Both the position numbers and the translations under genes were made by a program. Positions 36,048 through 44,900 of a stretch of DNA of 64,000 nucleotides are shown here, piece by piece (position 1 is the stretch's first letter; every line of letters begins with the position of its first letter). This stretch comes from Rubrivivax sp. Lineage in GTDB: Bacteria; Pseudomonadota; Gammaproteobacteria; Burkholderiales; Burkholderiaceae_C. Where the stretch lies: assembly GCA_026125665.1 (NCBI GenBank), contig JAHCKS010000010.1, positions 1 through 64,000 of the forward strand, given 5' to 3'. Under the pieces are notes generated by a model. The model did no database searches. It saw only the letters and a list, made by a program, of their open reading frames with translations, and was not told the origin of the DNA.

Positions 36048-37442
36048 ATGACCGCTCGTCACGTCCCGCACGAAGCTGCCCGCGCCGCCGCGGTGCCGAC
36101 GGCCCGGCACGACGAGGCCACGGAGCGCGTGGCCGAGCGCATCGGCAAGTACCTCGTGAAGGCGAAGATCGGCGAGGGGGCCACGAGCGAGGTCTTCCTC
36201 GCCGACGACCCGTTTCGCGGCCGCGAGGTGGCGATCAAGCGCATGCGAGCGACACCGGCACTGGACGCACAGGAGGTGCACTACCGCTCACGCTTCTTCG
36301 CGGCAGAGGCTGCGCTCGTCGGGCGTCTGCACCACCCCAACGTCGTGCAGATCCTCGACGCGGTCTCGGAGGGCGAGAGCTTGCCCTATCTCGTCATGGA
36401 GCACGTGCCCGGCGGCTCCCTCACGCGCTTCTGTCGAGCCGATTCGCTGCTGCCGCTGGCGCAGGTGATCGAGATCGGCTTCAAGTGCGCGATGGCGCTC
36501 GACTACTGCTGGCGGCAAGGCCTCATCCACCGCGACGTGAAGCCGGCCAACGTACTGGCGGTGCTCGACGGCGACGGGATCGTCGACCTCAAGATCAGCG
36601 ACTTCGGCAGCGTCTACGACAGCGGCGCCGACATCACGCAGGTCTACCGCGTGGGCTCGCTCGCCTACATGTCGCCAGAGCAACTGGAGGGAGATTCCAT
36701 CGACTGCCGCGCCGACATCTACTCGCTGTGCGCAGTGCTGTACCACCTCATCGCCGGCCGGCCTCCGTTCGACGCCACCGAGCAGCGCGCGATGATGTTC
36801 CAGATCTTCACGGCAACGCCCCCATCGCTGATCGGCCAGCGCGAAGGTCTGCCGCCGCCGTTGGCCGAGCTCGTCGAGCGAGGCCTCGCCAAGGATCGGC
36901 AGCAGCGGCCGGGGAGCTGGGAGGAGTTCGCTCAGGCCCTTTCGCAGATGGCCAGCGCGCGGCTCGCGCCACAAGGCGCGGATCAGGCGGTGCTGGACTC
37001 GGAGCGCTTCACGCTGCTGCGGGCCCTGGACTTCTTCGCCCGCTTCGGCGACGTGGAGCTGTGGGAGGTGGTGCACCGTGCCAGGTGGGAGCGGCACCCG
37101 ATCGGCCGGGCCCTGTACCGCAAGGGCGAGACGGGCAACACCTTCCACATCATCACGCAGGGCGAGGCCGATGTCTTCCGCGACGGCGTCCGCGTGGCCC
37201 GCCTGGGTGCCGGCACGTCGGTCGGCGAGATGGCCTACCTGGCGCCGAGCCCGGAGCTTGGCGTGCACGGCGCCGACATCGTCGTCTCGAAGCCGGCGAC
37301 GACGGTGTCGTTCACGCCGGACCTGCTGGCGCAACTGTCGCTGACGACGACGAGCGCCTTCGACAAGGCCTTCATCGGCGTGCTCGTGCGGCGGCTGCAC
37401 GCCGCGCACGAAGCGCTGGCGCACCCGCGGAGGGTTCTGTAG
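36048..37442 (+). CDS. Ser/Thr protein kinase fused to a cyclic-nucleotide-binding-like domain
   Basis: A 464-residue Hanks-type kinase. Kinase motifs are complete: GEGATSEVFLA glycine loop, VAIKRM Lys64, HRDVKPANVL (Asp163), SDFGSVY (Asp185) and a MSPEQLEG activation segment end. A helical linker leads to a C-terminal cNMP-type barrel (about 330-435) with ALYRKGETGNTFHIITQGEAD and GTSVGEMAYLAPSPE. The Arg normally following in the phosphate-binding cassette is missing, so the barrel may bind another ligand or act as autoinhibitor. The ATG has an excellent ribosome site (AGGAGGT). No phosphatase partner is adjacent. Confidence 0.92.
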   Translation: MTARHVPHEAARAAAVPTARHDEATERVAERIGKYLVKAKIGEGATSEVFLADDPFRGREVAIKRMRATPALDAQEVHYRSRFFAAEAALVGRLHHPNVVQILDAVSEGESLPYLVMEHVPGGSLTRFCRADSLLPLAQVIEIGFKCAMALDYCWRQGLIHRDVKPANVLAVLDGDGIVDLKISDFGSVYDSGADITQVYRVGSLAYMSPEQLEGDSIDCRADIYSLCAVLYHLIAGRPPFDATEQRAMMFQIFTATPPSLIGQREGLPPPLAELVERGLAKDRQQRPGSWEEFAQALSQMASARLAPQGADQAVLDSERFTLLRALDFFARFGDVELWEVVHRARWERHPIGRALYRKGETGNTFHIITQGEADVFRDGVRVARLGAGTSVGEMAYLAPSPELGVHGADIVVSKPATTVSFTPDLLAQLSLTTTSAFDKAFIGVLVRRLHAAHEALAHPRRVL

Positions 37443-37577
37443 GGACCTGGGCCTTCGGCCGTGCCCCTGAGCCAGCCCGGCAGGCCGCCGGCGCGGACTG
37501 ACGGATCCGGGGGGGTGCGCAAGAAGATCCTGAGGCTGTGGGACGCAAAGGAGACGCGACGCCGAACGCCGGCGCGG

Positions 37578-38513
37578 TCAGCGCTCGCGCAGGCGCGCCC
37601 CCGGCCAGCGGCCTTCGCGCACGAGCTGGCGCGCCACGTCGGCGATGACCACCCGCGCCGCCAGCCCGGCCGGCGAGAGCTCGTCGTCCGACAGGCTGAC
37701 GAGCAGGTTCGCGCGCGCCACCTGCGCGTCGGCCACCTCGCAGAGCCTGAGCCGTTCGTCGGCCAGCCGAGCGATGGCCGCGCCCGGCTGCACGGTGGCG
37801 GCATGACCTTCGCGCACGGCGTCCATCAGCAACGCCAGCGAGTCGATCTCGGCCACCACGTTCGGCCGCACGCGCGCCTGCGCGAAGGCGGCGTCGATGG
37901 TCGCGCGCAGCCCGTGCGGACCGGTGGGCAGGATGAGAGGCAGCTCGCCGAGTTGGGCGACGCGCACGCGCTTGCCGCGCGGCAGGCCCGGCAGCGCCGC
38001 CAGGCCGATGACGAAGAGCCGCTCTTCCAGCAGCGGCAGCACGCTCCAGCGCCGCGCCGCCTCGGCGCGGAACAGCACCGCCAGGTCGAGCTGGCGCGCG
38101 TTGAGCATGTTCGTCAGGTGCCCCGACAACGTCTCCACGAGGTGCAGCCGCACGTCGGGATAACGCTCGCGCATCGCGCGCATCAGCGGCAGGCCGAGCA
38201 CGGCGGCGGTCGTCGGCGCCAGGCCGATGCTCACCTGCCCCGACAGGCGCGACTGCTGCGCCGCCTGCACGGCGGCATCGGCATGGCGCAGCACGAGCTG
38301 TGCCTGGCGCAGGAAGGACAGCCCGGCGTCGGTGGGCACGACGCCGGTGGACGTGCGCTGCAGCAGCCGCGTGGAGAGCTCGCCTTCGAGGCGGCTGATC
38401 TGCTGGCTGAGCGCCGAGGTCACCACACCGAGCTCGGCCGCGGCCCGGCCGAGGCCGCCGAGCTCGGCGACACGCACGAAGTAGCGCAGCTGGCGCAGTT
38501 CCACGCTGCGCAT
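37578..38513 (-). CDS. LysR-type transcriptional regulator (Nac/Cbl-like branch)
   Basis: A 311-residue regulator starting MRSVELRQLRYFVRVAELGG, with HTH residues AAELGVVTSALSQQISRLEG. The branch signature RLLQRTSTGVVPTDAGL resembles the nitrogen-assimilation/aromatic-degradation type. The effector domain starts GQVSIGLAPTTAAVLG. It is divergent from osmC, with 166 bp between the starts, and may control the osmC-glyoxalase II pair. No redox-active cysteine pair like OxyR is apparent. Start at 38513 is the only one giving a normal N-terminus. Confidence 0.92.
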   Translation of the reverse strand: MRSVELRQLRYFVRVAELGGLGRAAAELGVVTSALSQQISRLEGELSTRLLQRTSTGVVPTDAGLSFLRQAQLVLRHADAAVQAAQQSRLSGQVSIGLAPTTAAVLGLPLMRAMRERYPDVRLHLVETLSGHLTNMLNARQLDLAVLFRAEAARRWSVLPLLEERLFVIGLAALPGLPRGKRVRVAQLGELPLILPTGPHGLRATIDAAFAQARVRPNVVAEIDSLALLMDAVREGHAATVQPGAAIARLADERLRLCEVADAQVARANLLVSLSDDELSPAGLAARVVIADVARQLVREGRWPGARLRER

Positions 38514-38679
38514 TCTCGGCTGCGGCGGGGCAGCCTGGGCCGAGATGTCCCGCCGGCTCACTGCCCGCTGCGGCCTCGCGCCACCGCGGCGCCCGGCCGC
38601 AAAGCCCGCATCGTGGACGCCGCGCCGCCACCGGTGGTAGGGTGAGCAGCCCAACCCCCCAACGACGAGGAGATCCGCA

Positions 38680-39102
38680 ATGGCCACCGCCAAGGCTCAA
38701 GCGAAATGGACCGGCACGCTGAAGGAAGGCTCGGGCTCGATGTCCGGCGCCTCGGGGCACTTCAAGGCCCCGTTCACCTTCGCCACGCGCTTCGAGGGCG
38801 CCGCAGGCGGCACCAACCCCGAGGAGCTGATCGGCGCGGCGCAGGCCGGCTGCTTCTCGATGTTCCTCGCCGCGCAGCTCACCAACGCCGGCCACCCGCC
38901 CACGAGCATCGACACGACGGCCACGGTGACGCTGGGCGAAGGGCCGACGGTGACGAAGATCGAGCTCGTCACGGTGGCCGTGGTGCCCGGGGTCAGCCAG
39001 GCCGTGTTCGACGAGAAGGTGGCCTTCTCGAAGAAGAACTGCCCGATCTCCAAGGCGCTGGCCAGCGTGCCCGAGCTGGCGCTGACGGCGACGCTGAAGT
39101 GA
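38680..39102 (+). CDS. osmC: OsmC-family peroxiredoxin
   Basis: A 140-residue thiol peroxidase that reduces organic hydroperoxides. It shows the two reactive cysteines in AAQAGCFSMFLA and KKNCPISKAL, with the typical N-terminal strand AQAKWTGTLKEGSGSM. Length and motif order match OsmC rather than Ohr. The ATG at 38680 follows a GAGGAG ribosome site. It is followed 37 bp later by a glyoxalase II-type gene, forming a detoxification pair. Confidence 0.93.
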   Translation: MATAKAQAKWTGTLKEGSGSMSGASGHFKAPFTFATRFEGAAGGTNPEELIGAAQAGCFSMFLAAQLTNAGHPPTSIDTTATVTLGEGPTVTKIELVTVAVVPGVSQAVFDEKVAFSKKNCPISKALASVPELALTATLK

Positions 39103-39139
39103 CGCCGGCGGCCCCTGCGCGCAAGGAAGGAGCACGCGC

Positions 39140-39940
39140 GTGATCGTCGAGCGCCTTTGGACGGCCAACGCCTACCGCAACTACAACTACCTCATCGCCT
39201 GCCCCGAGACGGGCGAGGCGCTGGCCATCGACCCGCTCGACCACGGCCAGTGCCTGGCGGTGGCGAAGAAGAACGGCTGGCGCATCACGCAGATCCTGAA
39301 CACGCACGAGCACCACGACCACACCGGCGGCAACGCCGCCGTCGTCGAGGCCACCGGCGCCAAGGTCATCGCGCACCACCGCGCCGGCGGCAGGATCGAA
39401 GGCGTGGACCGCGGCGTGAAGGCGGGTGACGTGGTGCGCGTCGGCAAGACGGTCGAGCTCGAGTGCATGGACACGCCCGGGCACACGATGTGCCACATCT
39501 GCCTGCGCGCGCACGCGCGCGGCAGCCAGAAGCCCGCCATCTTCTCCGGCGACACGCTCTTCAACGCCGGCGCCGGCAACTGCCACAACGGCGGCGACCC
39601 GGCCGAGCTCTACGCCACGTTCGTCAACCAGCTCGCGACGCTGCCCGACGACACGCTCGTCTACCCCGGGCACGACTACATCGAGAACAACCTGAAGTTC
39701 ACGCTCGCGCGCGAGCCCGGCAACGCCGACGCCGCGGCCTGGCTGCCCGAGGTCACCGGGCACGACCCGAAGGCGGCGCGCGTGACGACGCTCGCCGACG
39801 AGAAGCGCTTCAACACCTTCTTCCGCCTGACGAGCCCGGGCGTCATCGCCAGGCTGCGCGAGGCGTTCCCCGAACTGCCCGAGCAACCCGACGCGAAGAC
39901 CGTGTTCATCAAGCTGCGCGAGCTGCGCAACAGGTGGTAG
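39140..39940 (+). CDS. gloB: Hydroxyacylglutathione hydrolase-like metallo-beta-lactamase-fold protein
   Basis: A 266-residue enzyme of the glyoxalase II type, hydrolysing S-D-lactoylglutathione or related thioesters. The zinc motif NTHEHHDHTGG, then CMDTPGHTMCHIC, SGDTLFNAGAGNC and VYPGHDYIENNLKFTL follow the GloB order, and the C-terminal region contains NTFFRL, akin to the glutathione-binding segment. The GTG at 39140 has AAGGAAGGAG upstream. It is probably co-transcribed with osmC. Confidence 0.9.
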   Translation: MIVERLWTANAYRNYNYLIACPETGEALAIDPLDHGQCLAVAKKNGWRITQILNTHEHHDHTGGNAAVVEATGAKVIAHHRAGGRIEGVDRGVKAGDVVRVGKTVELECMDTPGHTMCHICLRAHARGSQKPAIFSGDTLFNAGAGNCHNGGDPAELYATFVNQLATLPDDTLVYPGHDYIENNLKFTLAREPGNADAAAWLPEVTGHDPKAARVTTLADEKRFNTFFRLTSPGVIARLREAFPELPEQPDAKTVFIKLRELRNRW

Positions 39941-39967
39941 GGTGGCAGGGCCTGCCGCGCCGGCACC

Positions 39968-40759
39968 TCAGCGCCGCGCGACGATGAAGAGGCGCCGGAA
40001 CGGAAACAGCGTGCGCCCGTCGGCACGCGGCGGGTAGGCCGCGCGCACGCGCGCCGCGTAGTCGGCCTCGAAGGCCGCACGCTCGTCGTCGCTGGCCAGC
40101 GCGGCGAGGAACGGCGCGAGCCACGTGCCCTTCGTCCACTCCTTCACCGGGTCGGCGCCGGTCAGCACCTGCAGGTACTCGGTCTCCCAGAGGTCGAGCT
40201 CGGCCGCGTGCAGTGCCAGCAGGTCGAAGTACCAGGCCGGCTCGGCCACCGGACTTTCCTTCAGCATCGGCGCGAGCCGCTCGTGCCAAGGGCCCGCGCG
40301 CACCGTGTCGGCGATGGCCGTGTGCGAAGGCGCGCTGAAGTTGCGCGGCATCTGCACCGCCAGCACGCCGCCCGGCGCCAGCGCCTGCGCGAGGCGCGGG
40401 AAGAGCGTGGCGTGCTCCGGCAACCAGTGCAGCGCGGCGTTGGAGTAGACGAGCTGCGGCGGCGCCCCCTCGGGCTGCCACCGCGAGAGGTCGGCCTGGC
40501 GCCACGTGATGCGCGCCGCGGCCGCCTGATCGGTGGCCGTCTCCGCGCGCGCCTTCGCGAGCATGGCCTGCGACGCATCGACGCCGAGCACGTGCGCGGC
40601 CGGCCAACGCTGGGCCATCAATCGCACGAGCTGGCCGGTGCCGCAGCCGAGGTCGATCACGCGCGCGGGCGCGTCGAGCTCCACGCGGGCCAGCAGGTCC
40701 AGCGCCGGGCGCAGCCGCGGCGCGGCGAACTTCAGGTACTGATTCGGGTTCCAGCTCAT
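39968..40759 (-). CDS. tam: Trans-aconitate 2-methyltransferase
   Basis: SAM-dependent methyltransferase of 263 residues that detoxifies trans-aconitate by monomethyl esterification. Hallmarks are MSWNPNQYLKF at the start, the SAM motif VIDLGCGTGQLVRLM, VLGVDASQAML, SNAALHWLPEH and PGGVLAVQMPRNF, all typical of Tam. It converges with the glyoxalase gene. The presence of tam in the window fits with a lineage handling tricarboxylates such as the tcu operon substrate, although the two loci are far apart. Confidence 0.93.
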   Translation of the reverse strand: MSWNPNQYLKFAAPRLRPALDLLARVELDAPARVIDLGCGTGQLVRLMAQRWPAAHVLGVDASQAMLAKARAETATDQAAAARITWRQADLSRWQPEGAPPQLVYSNAALHWLPEHATLFPRLAQALAPGGVLAVQMPRNFSAPSHTAIADTVRAGPWHERLAPMLKESPVAEPAWYFDLLALHAAELDLWETEYLQVLTGADPVKEWTKGTWLAPFLAALASDDERAAFEADYAARVRAAYPPRADGRTLFPFRRLFIVARR

Positions 40760-40950
40760 GGCCGGCGATGCTGTCCCGCGGCCAGCGAAAAGTAAACGTG
40801 GCCGGCATTGCAGACGCAATGCGTGCGTGACCGCGCCGTGACGCCGGCGCAACCGCGGCACGGCGAAATCCTCCTGCCCGCCAACTTGCCCCGAGCGGGC
40901 GCATCCGCCCGGTCGGCATCCGGGAGATGCCGAGGGCCCGGGAGGACCGA

Positions 40951-41598
40951 ATGTTCAGCACGCGCCATCTCACCCGCTTCTTGCGCAGCGCGCTGCCGGC
41001 CACCGGCGGGTCGGCGTGCGTGGCGCTGCTTCTCGCCGCCGCGGCGTCGTTGCCTGCGGCCGCGCAGCCCGCGCCGCCCGACACCGCCCCGCCGGCCCAC
41101 CCCTTCTACCGACCCGACGCCGCCTTCGTGCAGGCCGGTCGCGCACGCGACGCGCATGCGCTCGTCTTCGGTGCCACGTGGCCGTGGAGCTGGCGGCGCG
41201 AGCTGTGGGGCGGCGAGCTCGGCGGCTACTGGGAGGCGTCGTTCGGCCGCTGGTACGCCGAGCTCGACGACGGCCAGCGCAGCTCGAACTGGGTGACGCA
41301 GCTCGGCGTGACGCCGGTGCTGCGCTGGCATCCCGGCCACGCAGGCGGCTCCGCGCCACGCCGCTGGTTCGTCGAAGGCGGCATCGGCGCCAACGTGCTG
41401 CTGCCCATCTACCGCAGCCGCGACAAGCGCTTCAGCACCACCTTCAACTTCGGCGACCACCTCGGCGTGGGCTGGTACGTCGGCGACGGCGAAGCGCACG
41501 AGCTCGTGCTGCGCATCCAGCACTTCTCGAACGCCGGCATCCGGCATCCGAACCCCGGCGAGGACTTCGTTCAGCTGCGCTACACGTGGCGGCTGTGA
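40951..41598 (+). CDS. pagL: Lipid A 3-O-deacylase / acyloxyacyl hydrolase
   Basis: Outer-membrane beta-barrel esterase that removes the 3-O acyl chain of lipid A. The 215-residue protein has a signal peptide (about residues 1-38, ending LPAAAQP), barrel strands, and the PagL catalytic residues His191 and Ser193 in RIQHFSNAGI with Glu204 in NPGEDFVQLRY, ending with the aromatic C-terminal strand YTWRL needed for barrel assembly. The ATG at 40951 follows GGAGGA; a longer start at 40927 is less likely. Confidence 0.9.
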   Translation: MFSTRHLTRFLRSALPATGGSACVALLLAAAASLPAAAQPAPPDTAPPAHPFYRPDAAFVQAGRARDAHALVFGATWPWSWRRELWGGELGGYWEASFGRWYAELDDGQRSSNWVTQLGVTPVLRWHPGHAGGSAPRRWFVEGGIGANVLLPIYRSRDKRFSTTFNFGDHLGVGWYVGDGEAHELVLRIQHFSNAGIRHPNPGEDFVQLRYTWRL

Positions 41599-41914
41599 GC
41601 GCCTTCCGCTCGGCCGAGGGCCAAGAGTTCGAGCAGCGCAAGGGAAGGCCCGAGCGTCAGCGAAGGCCCGCCGCACACGCGCCCCGCCGCACTCCCGCCC
41701 GCGGCCTTGCTCGCCGCGACCACCACTCGCCTGCCGCCACGTCGCGGCGTGCACTGCACCCGACTCGCGCCCACCCACCTCCCGCGAAGCTGAACCCTCG
41801 CTTCGTGCGGCATCGCGGCGCGCGAGTCCGAGGCCGCGGGGGGCCGCTCAGGGCCTCTTCGCGAACGCCGGTCGCAGTCACGGGCCGGGATGCTCTCTAG
41901 CAGGCCCGCCCGCA
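41599..41914. other. Gene-free stretch between converging genes
   Basis: About 316 bp between pagL and the seven-PAS kinase. I see no protein-like frame, RNA gene or clear terminator with a T tract. Short GC-rich inverted repeats around 41838-41860 could stop transcription from either side. Confidence 0.4.
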
Positions 41915-44900
41915 TCACCCGCCGTTGCGCAGCGCCCCGGCCAGGCTGCGCGCGATGTCGCGCGCCACCAGCGGCTTGGCCAGCACCTCGGCGACGCCCG
42001 TGTCGCGCGCGCGCTGGTTCAGCGCCGGCGTGACGTAGCCGCTCATCAGCACGATCGGGATGTCGGCGCGCAGCTCGCGGATGGCGCGCGCCAGCTCCGA
42101 GCCCGTCATCTCGGGCATCGACTCGTCGGAAAGCACGGCGTCGAAGCGCCCGGGCGTGGCGCGGAACACTTCCAGCGCGGCGCGGCTGGAGGTGAATCCC
42201 ACCGGCTCGTAGCCGAGCTCGGCGATCATCTCCTCGCCCAGGCGCACGAGTGCCTCTTCGTCGTCGACCAGCAGCACCGTCTCGCCGTGGCCGGCGGGCG
42301 CCTCGGCGCTCTTCTCCTTCGCCGCCGGCGCGACGCAGCTCTGCCATGGCAGGTACACGGTGAAGGTGGAGCCGGCGCCGAGCTCGCTGACGACGCCGAT
42401 GCCGCCGCCCAGGTCGCTGACGATGCCGTGCACGAGCGACAGGCCGAGGCCCGTGCCGACGCCCACCTCCTTGGTCGTGAAGAACGGGTCGAAGATGCGC
42501 TCCAGCACCTGCGGCGCGATGCCGCAGCCGGTGTCGCGCACGCGCAGGCGCACGTAGTGGCCCTCGGGCAGCGGGCCGGTCATGCAGTCGGGCTCGGTCT
42601 CGTGCACGCGCTCCAGCGCCACCTCGAGCGTGCCCTGCGAGCGCATCGCCTGCACGGCGTTGGCGGTGAGGTTCATCACCACCTGGTGCACCTGGGTCGG
42701 GTCGCCGAGCACGGCCGAGTCGCCGCAGTCGAGCCGCCGCTGCACGGTGATGCCGGCCGGCAGCGAAGCCTGCAGCTGGTCCAGCGCCTCGCCGACGACC
42801 GACTGCACGTGCACCGGGATGCGCTCGCCGATGCCGCTGCGGCTGAAGGCGAGGATGCGCTCGACCAGCGACTTGGCGCGCATGCCCGCGCTGATGGCCG
42901 CCTCGATGTGCCGGCGCTGCGACGAGCCGGGCGCGGCGTCCTTCACGGCCATCTCGCCGTAGCCGAGGATGGCGGCGAGGATGTTGTTGAAGTCGTGCGC
43001 GATGCCGCCGGCCAGCGTGCCGATGGCCTCCAGCTTCTGCGCCTGGCGCAGCTTGGCCTCGAGCCGGTCGCGTTCGGCGTCGGCGTTCTTGCGGTCGGTG
43101 ATGTCCTCCATCGAGCCGGCCATGCGCGTCGGGCGGCCGAGCTCGTCGCGCACGGCGATGCCGCGCTGGCGGTACCAGTGCCAGCTGCCGCCGTGGTGGC
43201 GCACGCGGTATTCCACCTTGAAGCTGCGCGTGCCGCCGCGCAGGTAGGCGGCGATCGCCTCGCGCACCGGCGCGATGTCGTCGGGGTGGTACGGCGTGAG
43301 CGCGATCCACTCGCGGCGCGGCCGCTGCGGCGCGCCCGGCTCCAGCCACAGCAGCTGCTGCGCACGCGCGCTCAGGAACAGACTGTCGGTGACGAGGTCC
43401 CAGTCCCACAGCCCCTGGTCGCTGCCGGCCACGGCGAGCTGGTAGCGCTCGTCGCTGCGGCGCAGCGCCTCCTCGGTCTTCTTCTGCGCGTCGATGTCCG
43501 AGAGGGACCCGGCCCAGCGCACCGGGCGCTGCTGCCCGTCGCGGATGCTCATGCCGCGGAAGCGGATCCAGCGCCAGCCGCCCGAGCCGCCGGCACCCTC
43601 GGCGCGCACGCGGTACTCCCCTTCGTGCAGCGGCGGGTGCGCATCGGGGTAGGCACGCAGCTCGGCGGCCAGGCGGGCCGCGTCCTCGGGGTGCAGGCGC
43701 GGCATCAAGGCATCGGCCCACTCGCGCTGCGTGGCGATCGGCGTCGTGACCTCGATGCCGACGATCTGCAGCGCACGCTCGGAGACGTACATGCGGTCGT
43801 TGACGACGTCCCAGTCGAGGATGCCGTCCTTGCTGCCGGCCACCGCGAGCGCGAAGCGTTCCTCGCTCTGGCGGCGCGCCTCCTCGGCGCGCTTGCGGGC
43901 GTCGATGTCGGTCACCGAGCCGGCCATGCGGTACGGGCGCCCGGTGGCGTCGCGGATGCACAGCGCCCGCACGTGGATCCAGCGGTACTGCCCGTCGTCG
44001 TGCAGCACGCGGTAGTCGCACTCGTAGGCCGGCGTCTCGCCGGCCAGGTGGGCGCGGATGCCTTCGGCGCGGCGCGGCGCGTCGTCGGGATGCACGCGCA
44101 GCGACGCGACGAGCTCGTCCACCGTCTGCACCTCGGGCCCCGGCGGCAGCCCCTGCAGCTGGCGCGCACGCGCCGACTCGAAGGCGATGCCGGCGTCGAG
44201 GTCCCAGTCCCACACGCCGTCGTCGCTGCCGGCCACGGCCAGCGCGTAGCGCTCCTCGCTGCGGCGCAGCGCCTCCTCGGCGCGCTTGCGCGCGGTGATG
44301 TCCACGGTGGAGCCGGCCAGCCGCAGCGGCCGCCCGTCCTCGTCGCGGAAGCACTGCGCGCGCGTGTGCACCCAGCGCAGCTCGCCGGAGACCGCGTGCA
44401 CGACGCGGAACTCGTGGTCCAGCCGCGGCGTGAGGCCGGCCACGTGCTCGCCGCGCGCGCGGTGCACGCGCTCGCGGTCTTCGGCGTGCAGCGGGATCAG
44501 GTCGAAGTACTGCGCCGCCGGCACGACGCGCGATTCCTCGCCCAGCCAGAACAGCTGCGCCAGCCGCGCCGACACGTAGACCTGCTGCGTGCCGAAGTCC
44601 CACACCCAGTGGCCTTCGTTCGAGCCGGTCATCGCGAAGGCGTAGCGCTCCTCGGACTCGCGCAGCGCCGCCTCGACGCGCTTGTAGGCGTCGATGTCGC
44701 TCACTGAACCGGCCAGGCGCGTCGGCCGCCCTTCCGCGTCGCGCACGCAGATCATGCGCACCCGCAGCCAGCGCCAGGCGCCGGCCACGCGCACGCGGTA
44801 CTCGCCGTCGCGCACGTCGCTGGTGCCCTCGAGGTGGCGGCGCAGGTCCTCGGCGTGGCGCTCGCGGTCCTCGGGGTGGATCTCCAGCAGCGCCATCCAC

